Assembly: GCF_907164915.1 (NCBI RefSeq)
Contig: NC_061869.1
Span: 43,521,771 to 43,585,770 of the forward strand
Direction of reading: 5' to 3'
From: Impatiens glandulifera
Lineage: Eukaryota; Streptophyta; Magnoliopsida; Ericales; Balsaminaceae
Length of the DNA stretch: 64,000 bases
The translations under genes were made by a program, and so were the position numbers. Shown here one piece after another: positions 10,552 to 21,416 of the stretch (its first letter is position 1; every line of letters starts with the position of its first letter). Under the pieces are notes generated by a model that saw nothing but the letters and a program-made list of their open reading frames with translations, did not search any database and was not told where the DNA came from.

Positions 10552-10777
10552 TTTAAATACGTGACTGTTCAAATACTAAAGGGTTTTACTCTATTTGCAA
10601 TCTTAAAACCCTAGTTTGATTTTTGCTTTCACTCTAAAAACAATCCTGATCCTATTTGTCTACTCTCGATTCTCAAACTAAAAAATTTCTGCTAAAAGAA
10701 TTATTTCTCTCTCACACAATATCTTGTAGGTAGATTTTGAATCGGTCTATGCTCTTGAATAGTAAGATATTGTGGAG
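10552..10777 (+). promoter_or_regulatory. Putative promoter, leader and splice acceptor of the E4 accessory gene
   Basis: TTTAAATA (10552-10559) is TATA-like. AAACCCTAG, a telo-box-like leader element of plant genes, follows 54 bases later (10606-10614). A pyrimidine-rich stretch ends in TCTTGTAG (AG at 10728-10729), a good 3' splice acceptor. From there the frame runs, with two stops, into the ATG at 10778. E6 has the same parts in the same order. An internal promoter and a spliced leader are inferred. Confidence 0.5.
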
Positions 10778-13700
10778 ATGTTCAAATCAATGGAGGCATT
10801 TGGCCTCAGAAAATTTCTTAGCAGTCCTTTTATTTTATATGAAGAAGCAGTCCATGAGTTCTTCAAAATAGGAAAAGTAGTTGGAGATTATATCGAGGCA
10901 ACGATGAACGTCACAAATATCTCTTTCTCTAAATCCATTTTTGCCGAGTTTTGCGAACTTCCTTTTGAGGGTCATATCTTTGACGTTACAATTCCGGTCG
11001 AGATCATTTCAGAAATGCAAATTATTTCCTCGGACACCGACAATCCGATCATAATAAATGGGATGAAGAAAGCCTTGAAATTCCATTTCTTCCTTATGAA
11101 CGATATTGTCGCGAAGTCGCTTCAAGCAATGGTAGGATCCTTCGATCTTTATACTCAGGACCGGTTTGAGTATATAGTAGCATTAACCAAAAGGTTGCCA
11201 GTCGACTGGGCGTCCATTCTATTCTCAACTATTTGTCAGATGGTTTCTCTATCAAGCAAGCAGAGTGTGGGATTTCCAGTCCAACTTGACTAGCTCTTAG
11301 AGCATCTAGGTGTTCCCATGGGTGAGGGTGCGTATATTGACCATTGTCGAATCTTTTCAGGCATTTTTGTGAAGAGCTTCTTGGAAGAATGAAAATCGCT
11401 AAGGAATTGAGACATGAATCCACTGTTCCTTTGACGAGTGGTTAATCAATCACTCGTTTCAAGCGTCTAGCATCCTCCGACCGAAAAACTTCATCGAAGA
11501 GGGCTAGGTCTTCTTCTATGGAGTCCGCCGCGAGCTCCAACAGTACGAAGAGGGCTCCTATCAAGGATTCTAGAGAAGTTGACTTTGCCCTTAAAAGGGA
11601 AAGACAAGAGAAAGCCCCCATCATTGATTTTCCTTTGTCATCGCTCTCTCTAACTCATTCAGTAAATGTTATGAGCAGTTCAAAGAAGAATTTTTCTAGG
11701 GCACCTGATCCTAATGTTGATAAGGTGGAAGTCAACAAAAATCCAAGGAAGGCGTAAAAAGATGTTCAAACGTCATCTAAGGTAACCTCTTCTATTCCTA
11801 TGTCCGTAGTGCCTAATATTGAAGTTCTCGTGGTGGAACAAGCTGAAAGACCAACTATTGAGCCAGTTGGTCAAAATGATGAACATATTCATAGGAAAAA
11901 CACTTCTTCTCTCCTTTATTAACCAGTAGCTACAGATGCTACTAGTAATATTTTCATTTCTACAAAAAAAGAGAAGGTGATAGTGCCTTCACCTACTACC
12001 GTTGTTACTACCGAACAAGCACATGTTCAGACTGATATTGCGGCGTCTATCGATGAGACATCCATAGAAACACCGGTTCATAATGCAACTAGTATCATTA
12101 TTGATCTTCCAAAAGGTGCATTCCAAAAAGCTCTCTCACTATTTGAAATTTTGAGGGCAGCCCACGGAACTGAAGGAATCTCCCTCAGAGAGCCTACTTC
12201 TACTCCTAAATCTGTTGAAGTAGCAGGAAAAGGAAAATGTATTGCTAAGGATGTTCCGAAAAATATATCTTAAGCCAATTTAATTTTTGACCTCATCATG
12301 GAGGATGTTGAAGTAAAACTTGTTGAGAAGATCGAAGCTTTCGACACTTGGATGAGTACAGACTCTATTCACCACATGATAAAATTATTTCCAGTAACAA
12401 GATTTTAACATAATGGAAGAAACTAGGGAGAATGGAGAAGTGTATTATCAAATGGGCAAAAACAACAAGTGTCCACGTGGCGCTTAAAAGAAGAGAACTC
12501 GTTGTGGAAAATGCGATGGGGCATGCTCTTTTTCCTCTACTTGAGGCGAGGAAGGAAAATTTCAACCCCCTCGAAATGGATGATAATTCAGATGAAAAGG
12601 CTCTTAAACGCCTCGACTTTCTTATGGAGGCCTATTGCTCTATTATCCTCCAATACGTTCACGATACACGGTCCTCTAAATTTGATATCTTTCAATCAGA
12701 ATCATTTGGAGTAGAGTTCAACTGCCAACATGAAGAGGAGTCGTTCGTTTGTATTGATGACATTTTGTCTCCCCAAGACGAGCGTCGTCCCTTATCTAGA
12801 GCTGAGTAGACACCGCCTTAGTTTGAAGCACAACAAGATTCTCCAATCATCGATGAAGAGGTGGTAGTTTCCCGTGACGTTGAACAGATGCTTTCCACTT
12901 ACAAAGAGACCGTATGAAGTTCCCCTGACGTCTGAACAAAGAAAGTCGCCATTTGTTGAGAGGGAACCCTCAAATTCTTCCGAACAAGGACCGACTTCAC
13001 ATGTTGAGGGGGAACCCTCAAAGCCATCTGATCAAGAGTAGACTCCGTCTACTGAGGGGGAACGTTCTCATTCCCAAAGAGCTATAGAATCAGAAAAAGA
13101 AAGGTCCTCTTCGTCCGAAGAAAAGACATATGTAGAAAGACCGTTCACTCCTCCAATCATTCTTCATTTATCTCCTGTTAGGACAGTCGGTTCTCTTTAT
13201 GAGCATCTCCCTCAAATTCTTCTTCAATCTAAAGACATTTAAGGATTTGTCAATCAGATGTGTGGTAAGACCCAAGATGTTAAAAAAGACTGTAGGACCA
13301 TGATGAATGCTCCTCTAGAACCCACCTAGGAGGACAAGGAACCAAAGCAATCAATACAGGTAAATTTGCATGTCGACCCTATTCGCTCTATTCCAGCACA
13401 CTCGCACGTTGTATCTTCTACCCCTCCTTCGTTTCAGGAAGCTTCTCTTGGAGATGAAAGCTTTTGCACAACCATTATGGATGCGTTGGGCACAATGCAG
13501 AAGAACTTAATGGATATGTCGTCCAGACTGTAAAATTTTGAAAGGGGATCCGCAATTAACACAAAAGCATTTACTTCCTTAGATGCTTCTCAAAAAGTCA
13601 CATACAAAAATCTGTTGTTAAATACATATGAAGTAAATCTTTATCACACTCAGTACAAGAAGATGGAAATGAATCTACACAGACAATATTCTGATTATCA

Positions 13701-13935
13701 TGTTCAATCGAAGAACTTCAATCTAGAGCTTCGCAATGAGACAAGGTCTTTGATTGAATTTGTTCGTCTTCAAGTAATGGAGGTTGCCAATTAGCTAAGA
13801 TGTGCAGAAGTCGAACGACTAGAGCAAGCAAAGACTGTAGCAAGGCGTTACCAGTCAGAAGAAGATGCTGAAGCTGCATTTGAAAAAGGAAGATCTCTTA
13901 TTGTTGCCAACCCTGATAATGTTAAAAAGGGGTAG
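10778..13935 (+). pseudogene. Accessory protein of E4, Sirevirus-borne, decayed
   Basis: Function unknown. The N-terminal ~170 residues are well preserved and align with the E6 protein: a GLRKFL...FILYEE start, an LPFEGH motif, LMNDIVAKSLQ, GSFDLYTQDRFEY and a DWASILF block. Downstream the frame is broken by shifts and stops (first stop at 11291). Low-complexity Ser/Thr/Glu-rich sequence continues, and the end (about 13790-13935) aligns with the E6 segment before its RGG tail, terminating at TAG 13933-13935. No membrane segment is visible, so the label 'envelope-like' is not supported. The N-terminal block recalls uncharacterised proteins abundant in Dorcoceras. That is a memory match, not a search. 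Confidence 0.75.
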
Positions 13936-13956
13936 GAAGAAATAAAAAGGGGTTAA

Positions 13957-14576
13957 ACACATGATCAAATTATTCAGATGTTGTTGTACTCTCGTACTAT
14001 AGGTGACCGTCCAACGGATACATGCCATATGTTCGTAAAGAATATTCGACCGTTGGTGTACTTCAATTATATATGGAAGCCAAAGGACACTAGTCGAAGA
14101 AGAAGTTTTTACAAGTCTGAAATACACTCTTCTCAACGTACACGAAAAAATTTCTTTTATTGTCTAGCTGTGAATACATTACAATTAATATTGTGTTTTG
14201 TGTGAGAAACCTCAGTGGTAAGTTGAACAAAGGATGTTTTTTTAAACATTGAGTTAGCTAGATTAGTAAGTTGTATTTGAGTCAAAGTATTTATTCGATA
14301 TCCTTCCGGTTGTGGAAGAAGGGGTGACGTAGGAGTTTTATCTCCGAACATACATAACACTCCTTGTTTTCTTTACTTTCTTCCATTCTATATACAATTG
14401 TCTAAAGCTTCAAATCCGACGACCAGTTTCGCACTTGAATCTGTTTTAAAAATTCGGAGGATTTGTGAAAAATAGAAACAAATACTAATCCCTCATAGGA
14501 TTACTATCGAAGAGTTTATTATAAGTTGTTCTCAATAGTCAGACCCTAGTCTCTATTGATAACACTAATCCTAACA
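13957..14576 (+). repeat. Third, inverted and truncated LTR inside E4
   Basis: A GGGG-containing purine tract (about 13925-13955) is followed by sequence that from about 13980 matches the reverse complement of the E4 LTRs: GTTGTACTCTCGTACTATAGG, the GACCGTTGG block, the U5 motif at about 14314-14350 and the end ACTAATCCTAACA. The TTAGAC array and most of U3 are deleted. The plus orientation is opposite to both outer LTRs. The end abuts GTTTT. Confidence 0.85.
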
Positions 14577-14735
14577 GTTTTAAAAACTAAATAAGTTGAG
14601 GTCTACAAGACCCAAAAACAATTTTTAAGGAAAGAAAACTTAGTCTCGAGGAATGACTTCGTGAACACGTCTGCCATTTACTAATCTATTAGAGCATATT
14701 CTTAGAGGAGTATGCTTTTGGATTCCTCCATGCAG
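14577..14735 (-). pseudogene. Remnant of pol in E4: RNase H C-terminus fused near pol start
   Basis: The minus strand contains MADVFTKSFLETKFSFLKN (about 14695-14640), the last residues of copia RNase H, immediately followed by the post-pol junction. A few dozen bases upstream (about 14735-14700) the sequence still matches the segment after Gag that precedes the protease in E1. Protease, integrase, reverse transcriptase and most of RNase H have been deleted. Confidence 0.75.
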
Positions 14736-16440
14736 CTGACATATTGTACCTATAAAAATACATATTTACAACTTGGTACACACATTCACTTGTTTCATCG
14801 ATCATTCAGTTCCTTAGGAATCCATATTTGAGTTATCCTGATGGATTACCCATGTTGTGTGGTTATTAGTGCATATGATTTAGGCTTAGCTGACTTTTTT
14901 TTGCTAGCAGCTGATCTGTTAACTTTAGAGGATGGTTTCTGTTGAAAACTCCTTGAATTCCTATCAGGGTTTTTTTTCCAGACTCGTTGGCTGCTTCCTT
15001 CCTAGGTTTCAGCCATCTTACAGTTGGCTTAACATAAATAATATCATACTTTAAGGTTAAGTCTCCATAGTTTGGATCAGTCCCATTATTAGTTAAACTA
15101 CCCCTGACAAATCTTATGATCTTATGCTTGTCTTTCTCTGGGTTTAACTTCTTTGACGACTAGTCTGGCCTAGCATTGCCAAATCCTAAACCGGATTTAC
15201 ATCTAGCATGCCTCAACACACTCATTTTGTGTTTGATTGCATAGACCTCGTCCAGGAACTTACCACATATGTCAAACGTTGGTTTTTAGAAAATAGTGTT
15301 TGAACATTTTCCTTCAGCTTCTCATTCTCATATGAGAGCTCACCCATTTTGTTTTCAAAATCTTTTGATTCAAAAGTTTGAGATGAATAAGAGTTATCAG
15401 TTTCATATTTCATTCTCATTTCATTACAAGAGTCTGACAACTTCTTGCACTCAATTACCATGTTATTAAGTGCAATAGTTAATTCATCTATTGTAAACTC
15501 TTCAGAGTAGAAGTCAAATACCTCATAATGGTTTTCTTCCTCTACCATGAAGCAAGTGACCTCTTCATCATCACTATCGTTAGATGATGTATAGTTTGAG
15601 TTGGTTTGGGCCCACTTTGTTTTGATATTAGCCGCCATGAGAGCCTTCAACTCTTTCTTATTGTCCTTCTTCTCATCTCTCTTTGGCTTCCTGCATTCCG
15701 ACTTGAAGTGTCCTAGTATATCATAGTTAAAACACTTTAAATTATCCTTATAGTTATTCTTATCAACATTGTTATTATTTGAAGAGCTTGAGTTATGATT
15801 GCTCTTCTTCATAAATTTTCCAAATTTCTTCATGAAGAGAGGTATGGTGTCGCTGCTGATCTGCTCGGCAACAACAGATGTGGAAAGCTCCTCTTCATTC
15901 TTAGAATTTATCTCAAACTCGTAGGCCTTCATCGCCATCGTCTTGATATCCAACTCATTGGGCAGAGAACGCATTACTTTGATTGTAACCTCTTTGTTGT
16001 TGTAAGTCTTGCCCAAAGTAGAAAGAGTGGTGATAATCTTGCTGAATCTCCCATCGAATTCAGTAATCGTCTCTCCATGACGTATTTTAATGGTATTGAA
16101 CTACTGTGTGGCAACCATAAGTTTGTTCTCTTTGGTTTGCTCATTGCTTTCATAGAGTTGAGTCAACCTCTCCCAAATTTCTTTGGCAGAGTTGCATGAT
16201 ATGATATAGTTGAACTTATTGTCATCCAAAGTTTTGTATAGAATGTCTTTGGCCATGTTGTCGAGGTTGTTTTTCTTCATGTCTTCACTGGTCCACTCAT
16301 ATCTGTCCTTCTTAATATTTATTGGACCTTCGTGATGACAAACCATATGTCATCATCTATGGCAGCTAGATGAGCGTGGACTCTCGTCTTCCACACGACA
16401 TAGTTTTCCTTTAAGAACATGGAAACCTTATTGGTGACAA
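14736..16440 (-). pseudogene. Gag pseudogene of E4
   Basis: UBN2-type copia Gag. The N-terminal half (about 16346-16101) has KFNYIISCNSAKEIWERL. A 264-codon open stretch (16016-15222) carries the end of the core, a knuckle CFNYDILGHFKSEC in which the second cysteine is tyrosine, an acidic stretch and a coiled-coil-like part ending SSWTRSM. The Sirevirus block with a GLGFGNA-like motif continues to about 15150. Stops and at least two frame changes disable it, and the knuckle change would by itself impair RNA binding. Confidence 0.85.
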
Positions 16441-16488
16441 CCATAGACATGATTCAGATTCTTGTTGGTGCTGGATAATAGAAAACGA

Positions 16489-16501
16489 GACTCTGGTACC
16501 A
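16489..16501 (-). promoter_or_regulatory. Primer binding site of E4
   Basis: The minus strand reads TGGTACCAGAGTC, two changes from the initiator-Met tRNA complement, two bases inside the LTR end at 16504. Confidence 0.8.
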
Positions 16502-16503
16502 CT

Positions 16504-17914
16504 TGTTAGGATCGATACTGACAATAGAAATTGGGGTCTGACTATTGTAAACAACTTACGATATTTGATTAAATAATAATCCTGTGAGGAATTAGTATCT
16601 GTTTCTATTCTTTGCAAATATTCACAAACAACTTGAAATGGATTCAAGTGCAGAACTGTTTTGGATTTGAAGCGTTAGACAACTGAATGCAAATGGAAGA
16701 AAGTAAAGAACACAGAGAGTTTTATGGATGTTCGGAGATAAAACTCATACGCCACCCCTTTTTCCACAACCGGAAGGATATCCACCAAGACTTTGATTTA
16801 GATACAACTCACTGAACTAACTAAATCTCTATTGAACAGAACAATCTCTTTTATAATTACAACACTGAGGTTTCTCCCAGAAAAGACAGTATGCAATTCT
16901 AGTATGATAACAACTAGACAATAAGAGATTTTTGCTTTTTGCTTGAGAAACTTTCTTGAAGAAAAAGTCAGTAAGTGAGTTGTGTGCATGTGAAGCTACT
17001 TGACCATTGTCCTTGGGCTTCAATTTATTATTGTAGTGCACTAGCGGTCGAATATTCTTTATGAAAACGTGGCATGTGTCTGTTGGATGTCCCTCCTATA
17101 GTACGAGAGTACAACAGATTCTATGTATTTGGATCGTGGCCGTACTGAATAGGTAGTGCGTCGAATATCCTCTAATCTTGTTTTGTATTGGAAATTCATT
17201 TGAGAGATATCCGCGTACGTGGCATTCATTTATTTGATAGAATCAACTGGCTTGTCAGACTGCTGAAGGAAGGAGGAGTAGACATCAAAGTGATCGTGGT
17301 TAGACGGATGCTTCCTTCAGACGGCTGCTAAAGCAAGGCATTAAACGTTCTTCTTTAGACCGCGTCTAAAGGAGTTAGACATCCTCGCATAAATACGCTT
17401 CCCTTTAGACTGTGTATAAAGGAGTTAGACGTCCTCGTCTAACTACGCTTCCCTTTATACCACGTCTAAAGGAGTTATCTTTCCTCGTCTAACTATGCTT
17501 CCCTTTAGACAGCGTCTAAAGGAGTTAGACGACCACGTCTAACTACGATTCCCTTTAGACAGCGTCTAAAGGAGTTAGACATCCTCGTATAATTAAGTTC
17601 CCTTTAGACCGCGTTAAAAGGAGTTATATGTCCTCGTTTAACTACGTTTCCCTTTAGACCGCGTCTAAAGGAGTTAGATGTTCTCGTTTAACTACGTAAG
17701 ACGTCTAAGACTTCCTGCTTCAGACCGCGTTTGTAGGAGCAAAGTCTTTTAGATTTGTGCATGCACAAAACAAATAGACATCTAAGTCTTATTAAAATTA
17801 CATCTTCAAAATTATATTCCAAACTATAAAGATCGTTTGTATTCTTTTTAATGTTAATTCAACTATTTCTTTCTTAATTAACTTTTCTTTTCATTGTTTT
17901 AATTTTTCCCAACA
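16504..17914 (-). repeat. Right LTR of E4
   Basis: It starts TGTTAGGATCG and ends TTTCCCAACA in plus coordinates, followed at once by the target duplication TAATC. It contains the reversed U5 motif (about 16747-16760) and a short TTAGAC array. Being next to the primer site, it is the 5' LTR on the minus strand. Confidence 0.88.
17353..17697 (-). repeat. Palindromic TTAGAC minisatellite in E4 right LTR
   Basis: About seven ~50 bp units of the same type as in the left LTR (TTTAGACCGCGTCTAAA plus GTTAGACGTCCTCGTCTAAC). Confidence 0.9.
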
Positions 17915-17939
17915 TAATCATTATTTAAAAAATATAAAA

Positions 17940-18057
17940 GGAGTGCGACACGAGAACTTGCAAGGGGTCACTCAACCTAGTACTACTCTCGTCCAAGCAC
18001 TCTTAATTAAGGAGTATTGATAGGATCCAATACATTATAGCTAGTATGATCGTAGAG
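17940..18057 (-). pseudogene. 5S rRNA pseudogene (minus)
   Basis: Full-length reverse-complement match to plant 5S rRNA, ending GTCGCACTCC and with GAGTAGTACTAGGTTGAG in the C-box region. The A-box region reads AATTAAGAGTGCTTGG, so the internal promoter is damaged. Confidence 0.85.
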
Positions 18058-18774
18058 TTATATGATGAACAATTTATTCATTTGATAGTTCATAATTTAA
18101 AAAAATGATTTTTTTATGAAATTCTAAATAGACGAGTTTGAAACTGATGAAGGCAATTTACGATCACAGTTTCTTCAAATTCATCCGTTTTCACGCTATT
18201 TTTGTATGCTTTTTCATTAAAACATCAAAAATCAATTAGAATGTTCGAAATTAACATGTTTTTTTTAAATCGTATGTTTTCACGCTATCTTTTTTTGATT
18301 TTTTCATAAAAATATTTAAAAATCTTCAAATTGATCATTTTCACGATATTTTGTATGTTTTTTTATATAAAATATCAAAAATCGAATATATAATCGAAAT
18401 TAACGTTTCTTTAAAATCGTTCGTTTTTAAGCTTTTATTTTGTAATTTTTTTCATTAAAACATTAAAATTCAATTTTAATGTTAGAAATTAACATTTTGT
18501 TTTACAAAATCGTACATTTTCACGCATCTATTTTTTGTTTTTTTATAAAAACGTTTAAAATTCTGTAATTTGATCCGTTTTTAAGATACTTTGTATGTTA
18601 TTTTATATAAAAACATCAAAACTCAAATAAATAATTCAAAATTAACGTCTTTTTAAAATCATTTGTTTTTACGATTTTAGTTTATGTTTTTTCATAAAAA
18701 CATTAAAAATGATTGTTACATTAACGTTTATTCAATTTGATCCATTTTAATTGTTATGTAAACAAATATAAAAA

Positions 18775-18838
18775 GGAGGTGTGACACGAGAACTTTTTGA
18801 TGGGATCTAGTGCATAAGTGCTGGTATAATTGCACACC
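18775..18838 (-). pseudogene. 5S rRNA pseudogene with internal deletion (minus)
   Basis: The start (GGTGTGCAATTATACCAGCAC) and the extreme end (AGTTCTCGTGTCAC) are joined. About 55 internal bases, including the internal promoter, are missing. Confidence 0.75.
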
Positions 18839-19609
18839 TTAGCTGACGAGAAATCGACCAATCGGTGAAGGAAAGATCTACCATCAAGTTAAGACTCATG
18901 TTCAAGAGGATTTTCAAATTAAAAAGCAATCATGGTAGAAACATTAATAACAATTAATTGAGTTTGAAATGTAAGATCCATGAGCCATGAGTTTCAATAA
19001 TTATCATCTATTACTATTTGAAGTTGTTTTTGTTGATATCTTCAGACTTGATTTTGGTTAATTAATCATTTGTGAAGATAGGATAAATAAAAAACTATCT
19101 TTATCTCAATTTGACTCCAAAAGAATTTTGAGTCAATATATATTTCATTTTGGTATGGATGTTAAAAAAATCAAACAACTCTCTTTTATACAAGTACATC
19201 CAAATACAAACAATTCATTTCAACTTGATGTTTTTTATGGAAAGAAAACCTAAAACCTAAAACACAAACAATTCATTTCACTTAATCCAACCACCTGCTA
19301 TCAAGCAATCTAAGGTGATTCATTAAGCTACATGATCAAGATCAAAATAATAAGATATAAGATCATTAAGCTAAAAAAAATGAAAGTAAGATACAAGATT
19401 AAAGTGATTCCCTTCTACAAGGTTTTGGTCCATGAGAAAACATCTCAAATTCATTCAACCGAAACCAAAAATCATCATATTAAGCTTAAGGTTTTGACAT
19501 TGCCAATTTCCTAGAAAATTTAACCTAATTTCCTAGATTTCCTAGAAAATGGAAGGAAAGTACTTACACGGTATGTGATTATGAAAATAAACAATGAACA
19601 ACTGGAACA
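18839..19609. other. No gene recognised
   Basis: AT-rich sequence with no coding frame, repeat or homology that I can name. It may be the interior of the CACTA-like element ending at 20076. A short frame at 19332-19514 is lysine-rich chance sequence. Confidence 0.4.
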
Positions 19610-20076
19610 ATAGCTGCTCCCTGTCGCCTAGATAACTTCTTCGATTCGTAGCTCGCAGAGATGAACAACAACCCTGGCGGAATCTGGGCGTAATCGCGGA
19701 GGAGGATGGCGGAATAGATCTGGGCGAAGAACGGGCGGAGGACGGGTAGGGAAGATATGTTGGCAGAAAATCGGAGAAAGAAAGGGATCGGGAGAGAATC
19801 GCGAGAGGAAGAAGAAAGAAAGAAGAAAGGAAGCGCTGTAAATTAAATGGAGTTCACCGAGGACGTAATTGTAGTCCTCAGATATAATTTTTCACCTAAA
19901 GAAGAGAACAAAGCCTCTCGGAAATAATTCTTTTCTGCGAGGGATAACTGATGCCCTTAGTGGTATTTACATATATCAGCGAGGGACCTTTAATGCTCTC
20001 AGTTAAACTTATAAATACGAGAGCATATTATTGCTTTCATTGAGCTTCCTCAGTAATTACCCATTTTCTACTAGTG
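19610..20076 (-). mobile_element. CACTA-like transposon end (terminal and subterminal region)
   Basis: On the minus strand the block starts CACTAGTAGAAAATGGG at 20076, the form of a CACTA (En/Spm) terminus. Subterminal motifs follow, including GAGGG-type repeats and an inverted pair GAGGAC/GTCCTC around 19858-19880. A GC-richer segment (19610-19850) could be leader sequence. No opposite terminus and no transposase are recognisable, so it is a fragment. Confidence 0.45.
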
Positions 20077-20700
20077 ATATTTGTATATTAATGTGATAAA
20101 TTATAATATTTCAAATTTTATACCACAATTCAAAGTTACCAGTCTAATTGGTGAAAACTTTTTTTAAATTCTCAAATAACAATTAGAACAAATGCATAAG
20201 AAAATGAAGTTTAAAAAATGAAAGAAGATATTGAAAAAGTTAAATCAGATAGAAAAATGTAATAATATATAGTGAGAAACTTGAAACTAACATTAATACA
20301 TTATCATAAATTCTTTTAAGTTCAAACCTCATATGTCTTAAAATATTTTGAATCAATGAAAGTCTTTCACTGAAAATGGTCTATGCGTTAATATTGTCCA
20401 AGGAATGTTCTTCTAAGATGAGAGGAAATTGTATACATGTATTTGGATTTGATCAGCCAAGAAAGAGTAGTTAAAATCACATGATATATAGACAATTGAT
20501 TAGCAACAGACAAGATTACAAGATTTAGAGTAATTTGTAGTGAATGGAAGAATTCATCATCTCATTTTCATATTTGGAGTACAGGCGATTCATGTAATCA
20601 AAGATGCATGTAATCAAAGAAGGAACACTTAAATTCAACCCAAAATTTGATAAACGCGTGACATTTTAACAATATAAGTTCAACTTTTTAACTAACTAAT
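20077..20700. other. No gene recognised
   Basis: AT-rich unique-looking sequence without a convincing frame or repeat on either strand. Confidence 0.4.

Positions 20701-20702
<2 letters not shown>

Positions 20703-20757
<55 letters not shown>
20703..20757. repeat. (AT)n microsatellite
   Basis: An uninterrupted AT dinucleotide run of about 27 units. The overlapping minus-strand frame with repeated Tyr-Ile is a product of it. Confidence 0.97.
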
Positions 20758-20759
<2 letters not shown>

Positions 20760-20940
20760 GATGCTTAATTTTTAAAGTGTCCGGATTGTCGGGTTGAGAG
20801 CTGTGGTTAATTTGGATATATGTGAGAGTAATGGATACTTGGGTCGGATTGTGGATTGACCAACCCATAAAATTTTTACCGTAATATTTTTTCACAGTTT
20901 TGTATATTATTACTCGTAAAAATGCACGGGATACATACTA
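20760..20940 (+). mobile_element. Possible Helitron-type 3' end or related short repeat
   Basis: The segment ends GCACGGGATACATACTAG followed by T. Many plant Helitron ends have a CCCGTGCA-type hairpin just before CTAG and insert before T. Here the hairpin is poor (ACTCGT...GCACGGG). No helicase or 5' end is seen, so the call is weak. Confidence 0.28.
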
Positions 20941-21218
20941 GTCTATATATAGAGACAAATCTTTAATAGAAAGAAAAAAGAAAATTGTATAGAAATGAAA
21001 GAAAGCATCTACTTCATCACTTAATTTCCATAACAAACGAGTATAAGTTAATTATCTTGTATCTAAATTAATGTAAAATGTATTCATTCATACCCAGAGT
21101 TTAAGGAGATTTCAAACGTGTGAAAAATAGTTTATTCAAATCTATGTAATTAAAATGTTTTAATTGATTACACAATTACAATTGTCTTTTATCATCTATA
21201 TATGTCTACAAATTAATC
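20941..21218. other. No gene recognised
   Basis: AT-rich sequence with no recognisable feature. Confidence 0.4.
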
Positions 21219-21416
21219 TTATTCTTCTTCTGCTGCGGCAACCAATAAAACAATTTCTTTCAATTTATCAAAAATGGCTGAGGCAGCTTTTTTCACCTTT
21301 TTTTTGAATTTCTGCATCTTCGTCTTCTTTTTCTTCTTTTTCTTTTTCTTCTCAAATTGACCTGATTCATCATCATGGTGCATCTCATTTCCATGATGTT
21401 TCTCATCGCTCCCCAT
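21219..21416 (-). CDS. Small Lys-rich ORF, 65 aa, possible exon of a host gene
   Basis: I do not recognise this protein. Residues 1-22 are His/Asp/Glu-rich (MGSDEKHHGNEM start). Residues 23-46 are almost all lysine with scattered Phe and Val. The last 19 residues form an amphipathic stretch ending LLVAAAEEE. The ATG context is acceptable, and base composition is less AT-biased than its surroundings. It lies in the only part of the window free of recognisable transposon sequence. A chance frame in a GAA/AAG-rich tract is a serious alternative. No promoter or polyadenylation signal stands out. Confidence 0.28.
   Translation of the reverse strand: MGSDEKHHGNEMHHDDESGQFEKKKKKKKKKTKMQKFKKKVKKAASAIFDKLKEIVLLVAAAEEE

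Larger units (their letters stand above)
7863..17914 (-). mobile_element. E4: rearranged Sirevirus-like element with inverted accessory half
   Basis: Two direct minus-strand LTRs (7863-9883, 16504-17914) bound the unit, with a perfect target duplication TAATC at 7858-7862 and 17915-17919. Joining the flanks restores a 5S spacer that matches the spacer at 6471-6511. From the right the minus strand reads LTR, primer site, gag, a scrap of pol start, the last codons of RNase H. Then comes an inverted block: a truncated third LTR (13957-14576), polypurine tract, accessory ORF and post-pol region, all plus strand. The junctions carry GTTTT (14577-14581) and AAAAC (9884-9888), which are reverse complements placed exactly at LTR ends. 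Nearly all of pol is missing. Confidence 0.88.
17915..18838 (-). repeat. 5S rDNA unit and remnants, minus orientation
   Basis: It continues the 5S array interrupted by E4. It holds one full-length 5S pseudogene (17940-18057), about 700 bases of spacer with the usual sub-repeats and one internally deleted gene (18775-18838). The 5S homology ends at about 18838. Confidence 0.85.

Noticed and set aside
9884..14576. Simple nested insertion of a second element into E4
   Set aside because: There is no 5' LTR and no direct target duplication for the plus-strand block. The pentamers are inverted and sit at LTR ends, and the outer sequences join into one continuous element sequence.
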